Of a stretch of DNA of 18,062 nucleotides, positions 16,101 through 18,062 are shown one piece after another. Under the pieces are notes generated by a model that saw nothing but the letters and a program-made list of their open reading frames with translations, searched no databases and was not told the origin of the DNA. The first letter of the stretch is position 1; every line of letters begins with the position of its first letter. This DNA is from Burkholderiales bacterium (lineage in GTDB: Bacteria > Pseudomonadota > Gammaproteobacteria > Burkholderiales > CAIKXV01). The translations under genes and the position numbers were made by a program. The DNA lies in NCBI GenBank assembly GCA_019751575.1, contig JAIENF010000407.1, positions 1 to 18,062 on the forward strand, read 5' to 3'.

Positions 16101-16333
16101 TCGATCGACGGGCAATCGGCGATCGCGAACTGCGCCCCGATGACCAGGTGCAGCCCGCAGTCCTTTGCAGCCAGGTGGGCGCGCACCACGCCGGACACCG
16201 AACACTCGTCGACGATCGCCAGTGCCCGATAACCGAGCGCCGAAGCCTGGGCGACCAGCTCTTCCGGATGCGAGGCACCGCGCAGGAAGGTGAAATTGGA
16301 TAGCGCGTCGAGTTCAGCGCAGGCAGGCAGCAT
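13172..16333 (-). CDS. dnaE2: Error-prone DNA polymerase DnaE2 (ImuC)
   Basis: DnaE2/ImuC is the C-family polymerase of the damage-inducible ImuA-ImuB-DnaE2 translesion complex that causes induced mutagenesis. The 1053-residue protein fits the family length. An N-terminal PHP-like domain (about 1-210, SNFTFLRGASHPEELVAQA) is followed by the polymerase core. The core has QGRGSAANSAVCYALG (336-351), the catalytic PPDIDVDFEHERREEV (Asp379, Asp381) and LLKVDVLALGML with the third Asp at 528. Next come FQIESRAQMTMLPRLKP, FGEYGFPESHAASFALLVY, a helix-hairpin-helix region (VKGLSEAGASRL, about 800-860), and a C-terminal OB domain (about 940-1035) ending ATASRDFG. One oddity: the usual ELHCLSNF motif reads ELDALSNF, with His replaced by Asp9. 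The ATG at 16333 gives the normal N-terminus. Longer in-frame readings lie inside imuB. The gene starts 16 bases after the imuB stop. Confidence 0.95.
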   Translation of the reverse strand: MLPACAELDALSNFTFLRGASHPEELVAQASALGYRALAIVDECSVSGVVRAHLAAKDCGLHLVIGAQFAIADCPSIERILLLACNREGYGNLCELISLARGRMAKGSYRLQLADLARGLPHCLAIVVPAPSRGASEGRESVAMIGAAFPDACWIGVVLVQGPDDGEVLERAWQLAAGPGLPLVACGGVQMHRRERKALHDVLTAIREGLPLAELGSRMLANAERCLRPIARLARLHPPELLLQSVEIAQRCTFSLDELRYEYPRELVPDGQTASGWLRQLTFEGLAERYPQGTPASVLALVEHELALIADLGYEAYFLTVHDIVRFARGRGILCQGRGSAANSAVCYALGVTEVDPGRMQVLFERFISKERNEPPDIDVDFEHERREEVMQYIYRKYGRDRAALTAALATYRPRSALRDVGKAFGLSLDQVDRLAKTIAWWDGKQVQDERLVEAGFDPGNPLIGQVVYFAHQLVGFPRHLSQHSGGFVIARDRLTRLVPVENAAMDGRTVIQWDKDDLDALGLLKVDVLALGMLTAVRRTLDALDAFGVPRPGAPGGGWRLQDIPAEDEQTYAMIQRADTIGVFQIESRAQMTMLPRLKPACFYDLVIEVAIVRPGPIQGGMVHPYLRRRQGLEPVTYPSEAVKGVLERTLGISIFQEQVMQLVVVAAGFSAGEADRVRRAMAAWRRKGGLEPFRDKLLAGMLARGYSADYAEQIFRQIQGFGEYGFPESHAASFALLVYVSCWLKCHHPAAFACGLLNAQPLGFYSPSEIVQDVKRHRVQVLPPDVRVSGWDCVLERPDAGGAQAGSAEGGTGGGSGSPALRLGLRMVKGLSEAGASRLVAARRQAPFADLDDIARRAMLQRADVNALAAADALHTLAGHRREAWWQALALEADTPLTRAPRDAVQASLLPPTEGEDVVLDYSTLGLTLRRHPLALLRPMLAARRLVTAEAVLAARNGQVIRACGIVTCRQRPSTASGVVFVTLEDETGHINVVVWPTIVEKQRRELLGSRLMTVYGHVQREGAVVHLVAGRLVDDTRLLGRLATASRDFG

Positions 16334-16349
16334 GAAGAGCCGCTGGACA

Positions 16350-17873
16350 TCATGCGAACAGGCCGTGCAGGTACCAGCGCGACGGATCGACCGGCTCGCG
16401 GTAGATCCAGCACGTTTCGCCCGCACGGTTGCGCGCGACATAGTAGTCGCGGGCCACGGCACGCCCGTCCCACCAGCCGGCCTCGATGCGTTCCGGACCG
16501 CTGACCAGGTCGAGCGGCCCCTGGTACTGGGGCCTGGACTCGGCACAGACCAGCATGCGTGGCCGCTCGAGCAGGAACACCGGGCGTTCGCGACGCGAAC
16601 GCGGTGCGGTGGCGGCCGCAGCGGATGCGGATGCCGATGCAGATGCCGGCCCCGGACGCAACCGCAGCGGCCGGCCATCGGCCCGGCGCCAGGCCTGCTC
16701 CGGCCGGTGGTCGTCGCGCAGCCCGACCGAGAACAGCGCGCCCGGCTCCAGGCGAGAGGACAGCCGTTCGGTCAGTTCGTGCCACGACTGCGCGCGCCGG
16801 GTGGCATCGGGCAGGAAGGTGGTGCTGTGTTCGCCGAAGCCATGCAGCGTATCGACATGGATCGCCACCGCGCTGATCGTCGCCTTCAGTTCCAGCCGGT
16901 CGAGGCGTTCGCGCACCAGCCGCTGCCAGCGCGCGCGGGCGCGTTCCGGTGCCGGCGAACCGAGGGTGATGCGGGTCGGCACCGAGCGGCCATGCTCGAG
17001 TTCGAGCACGAGCTGCAGCGCCCCTGCCCCGCGCGCGCGCAGGAAGCCTTCCATCTCGGCGAGCATGCGAGTGACGGGAATGTCGAGCAGCGCGGTGTCG
17101 ATCACGTCGAATGGCAGGTCGATGCGCGACGAGAAACGGTCGGGCAAGGCGAAGCACGGACGCGGATCGGCCGCGCGGCCCAGCGCACGGTCCAGGTCGG
17201 ACTGCGCACCGGCACCGAAGCGTCGGCGGAACCCGTCGCGCGGCAATGCCAGCGCCTCGCGGATGCGATGGATGCCGAGCACGGCGAGCGCATCAAGCCG
17301 TTCGCGTGGCCAGTCGAACAGTGCCAGCGGCAGTTCGCCGAGGCGTGCCGGCAGGTCGGTTGCCTCGAGGCAGGCGCGTACCCCGGCCTGTTCATGGCCC
17401 CCGCGCGCCAGCAGCCAGGCACCCAGCGGCGTCGGCGCGACACCGAACGAGGCACGGTAGCCAAGCTCGGCCAGGCCGGTACGTACCTGGCCAAGCAGCC
17501 GCGCCAGCCCACCGAACAGCGTCAGGCTGGCCGCGACCTCGAGCAGCACGCCGGAACGTTCGAGCACCACCGAGGGCGTGAACTGCGCGGCCCAGCCGGC
17601 GACCTGCCGGATCGCCCGCGCTTCGCGCGCTTCCTCACGACGCAGCGTGGCCAGCCCGGTGGCCAGCGCGCAGGCCGCCGCCACGGTCATGCCCGGATGC
17701 ACGCCGGCGGCACGCGCCCGGGGATTGGCCGACAGCACGAACGGCCGGTTGTCGGGGCCGTCGCTGACCGCCAGCGGCAGGTCGACGATCAGTGCAGTCG
17801 CCGCATCGCCAGCCTGCACCCGGTTGACCACTTCGAGCGGCAGGTCGGGCAGGTAGAGCGCAATCCAGAGCAT
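16350..17873 (-). CDS. imuB: ImuB, catalytically inactive Y-family polymerase homologue
   Basis: ImuB links DnaE2 to the beta clamp and to ImuA during mutagenic lesion bypass. The 507-residue protein has the Y-family layout: palm/fingers with NPRARAAGVHPGMTVAAACAL (50-70) and LLEVAASLTLFGG (110-122), HhH/thumb (LAVLGIHRIREALALP, about 197-211) and a little-finger-like part. The acidic catalytic residues of true Y polymerases are absent (WIALYLPDLPLE at the start, EVAASL where SLDE is expected), as known for ImuB. The C-terminal tail RIEAGWWDGRAVARDYYVARN to YLHGLFA is the ImuB signature. A Pro/Ala/Ser linker (about 407-425) is encoded by a hexamer repeat. I see no clear clamp-binding QLxLWG-type peptide. 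The ATG at 17871-17873 has AGGA about 8 bases upstream. Confidence 0.94.
   Translation of the reverse strand: MLWIALYLPDLPLEVVNRVQAGDAATALIVDLPLAVSDGPDNRPFVLSANPRARAAGVHPGMTVAAACALATGLATLRREEAREARAIRQVAGWAAQFTPSVVLERSGVLLEVAASLTLFGGLARLLGQVRTGLAELGYRASFGVAPTPLGAWLLARGGHEQAGVRACLEATDLPARLGELPLALFDWPRERLDALAVLGIHRIREALALPRDGFRRRFGAGAQSDLDRALGRAADPRPCFALPDRFSSRIDLPFDVIDTALLDIPVTRMLAEMEGFLRARGAGALQLVLELEHGRSVPTRITLGSPAPERARARWQRLVRERLDRLELKATISAVAIHVDTLHGFGEHSTTFLPDATRRAQSWHELTERLSSRLEPGALFSVGLRDDHRPEQAWRRADGRPLRLRPGPASASASASAAAATAPRSRRERPVFLLERPRMLVCAESRPQYQGPLDLVSGPERIEAGWWDGRAVARDYYVARNRAGETCWIYREPVDPSRWYLHGLFA
16624..16647. repeat. Four tandem GATGCN hexamers inside imuB
   Basis: Four consecutive hexamers (GATGCG, GATGCC, GATGCA, GATGCC) encode alternating Ala and Ser in the imuB linker on the minus strand. 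Because the unit is six bases, length change would keep the frame. This is a likely site of strain-to-strain length variation. Confidence 0.7.
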
Positions 17874-17927
17874 CGTCGAATCCTCGGTCGCGGCCGGCGC
17901 ATCCGGCCGACCGTTGAAATCGCTGTC

Positions 17928-18062
17928 TCAGCGCGACGGGTTGAAGTCACGTTCGCGGGTCAGCCGCGCCGCGACCGCACGCACCGCAGACATCGAGCGG
18001 GCCAGCGGCCCTGGTGCAGCCGCGGGAGGGTTGGCGGCCGGCTCGTCGGCACGCGGCCCGGA
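17928..18062 (-). CDS. imuA: Probable 3' end of imuA, cut by window edge
   Basis: The last 44 codons of a minus-strand reading frame end at a TGA (17928-17930), 54 bases upstream of imuB. The visible part is Ala/Pro-rich (DEPAANPPAAAPG) and ends with LARSMSAVRAVAARLTRERDFNPSR. This tail alone does not identify a family. ImuA, a RecA/SulA-related partner needed for ImuB-DnaE2 mutagenesis, is expected here because imuA-imuB-dnaE2 is a standard order. The assignment is therefore by position only. The promoter and any LexA box of the cassette lie outside the window. Confidence 0.55.
   Translation of the reverse strand, partial: SGPRADEPAANPPAAAPGPLARSMSAVRAVAARLTRERDFNPSR

Noticed and set aside
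13997..16303. Plus-strand open frame of 768 codons opposite dnaE2.
   Set aside because: It is a shadow of dnaE2, whose catalytic motifs are intact on the minus strand. It has no motifs of its own.
16334..16678. N-terminal extension of dnaE2 by 115 codons into imuB.
   Set aside because: The extra residues are Arg/Ser/Cys-rich and unconserved, and they overlap the conserved C-terminus of imuB. The family N-terminus begins at the ATG at 16333.

Overview
The window is GC-rich, densely coded proteobacterial chromosome. The gene order glyA-nrdR-ribD-ribE-(AIM24)-ribB-ribH-nusB-(small membrane gene)-thiL, the RibB with a degenerate RibA-like half, and the protein sequences suggest a betaproteobacterium (Burkholderiales/Rhodocyclales-like). 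A gammaproteobacterium is not excluded, because Pseudomonas has a related rib order. This placement is inference; there is no rRNA gene in the window.

Layout. (1) Positions 1-7870, all on the minus strand, form one compact housekeeping cluster read from right to left. It starts with glyA (one-carbon/serine-glycine metabolism) and nrdR (repressor of ribonucleotide reductase genes). The complete late riboflavin pathway follows (ribD, ribE, RibBX-type ribB, ribH), with an AIM24-family gene inserted between ribE and ribB. Then come nusB, a small two-helix membrane protein and thiL, which runs off the left edge. Gaps are short and several junctions overlap or nearly touch, so most of it is probably co-transcribed. 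No FMN riboswitch is visible. (2) Positions 7871-8015 are a divergent intergenic region with a probable glyA promoter and a perfect 17-bp inverted repeat. (3) Positions 8016-11206 encode a complete TRAP transporter in split form: dctQ and dctM on the plus strand, and the substrate-binding protein gene dctP (TakP/2-oxo-acid-like) convergent on the minus strand. (4) Positions 11368-13115 carry rnd (RNase D) and a Uma2-family putative endonuclease gene, both on the plus strand. (5) Positions 13172-18062, minus strand, hold the imuA'-imuB-dnaE2 mutagenic translesion-synthesis cassette; imuA is cut by the right edge and its identity rests mainly on position.

The most striking non-coding pattern is a family of short palindromes with core GGGGTCAGACCCC (REP-like). 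Four units lie at gene 3' ends: two inverted units between dctM and dctP, one after rnd, and one between the Uma2 gene and dnaE2. The unit at 9878-9902 and the unit at 13140-13164 match exactly over 25 bp in opposite orientation, and the Uma2 gene lies between two oppositely oriented units.

No wholly new multi-gene system is evident. The points most worth a second look are the palindrome family and the Uma2 gene it brackets, AIM24 inside the riboflavin operon, a shifted zinc-knuckle cysteine in NrdR, the replaced PHP histidine in DnaE2, the 40-bp palindrome beside glyA, and the split TRAP locus.
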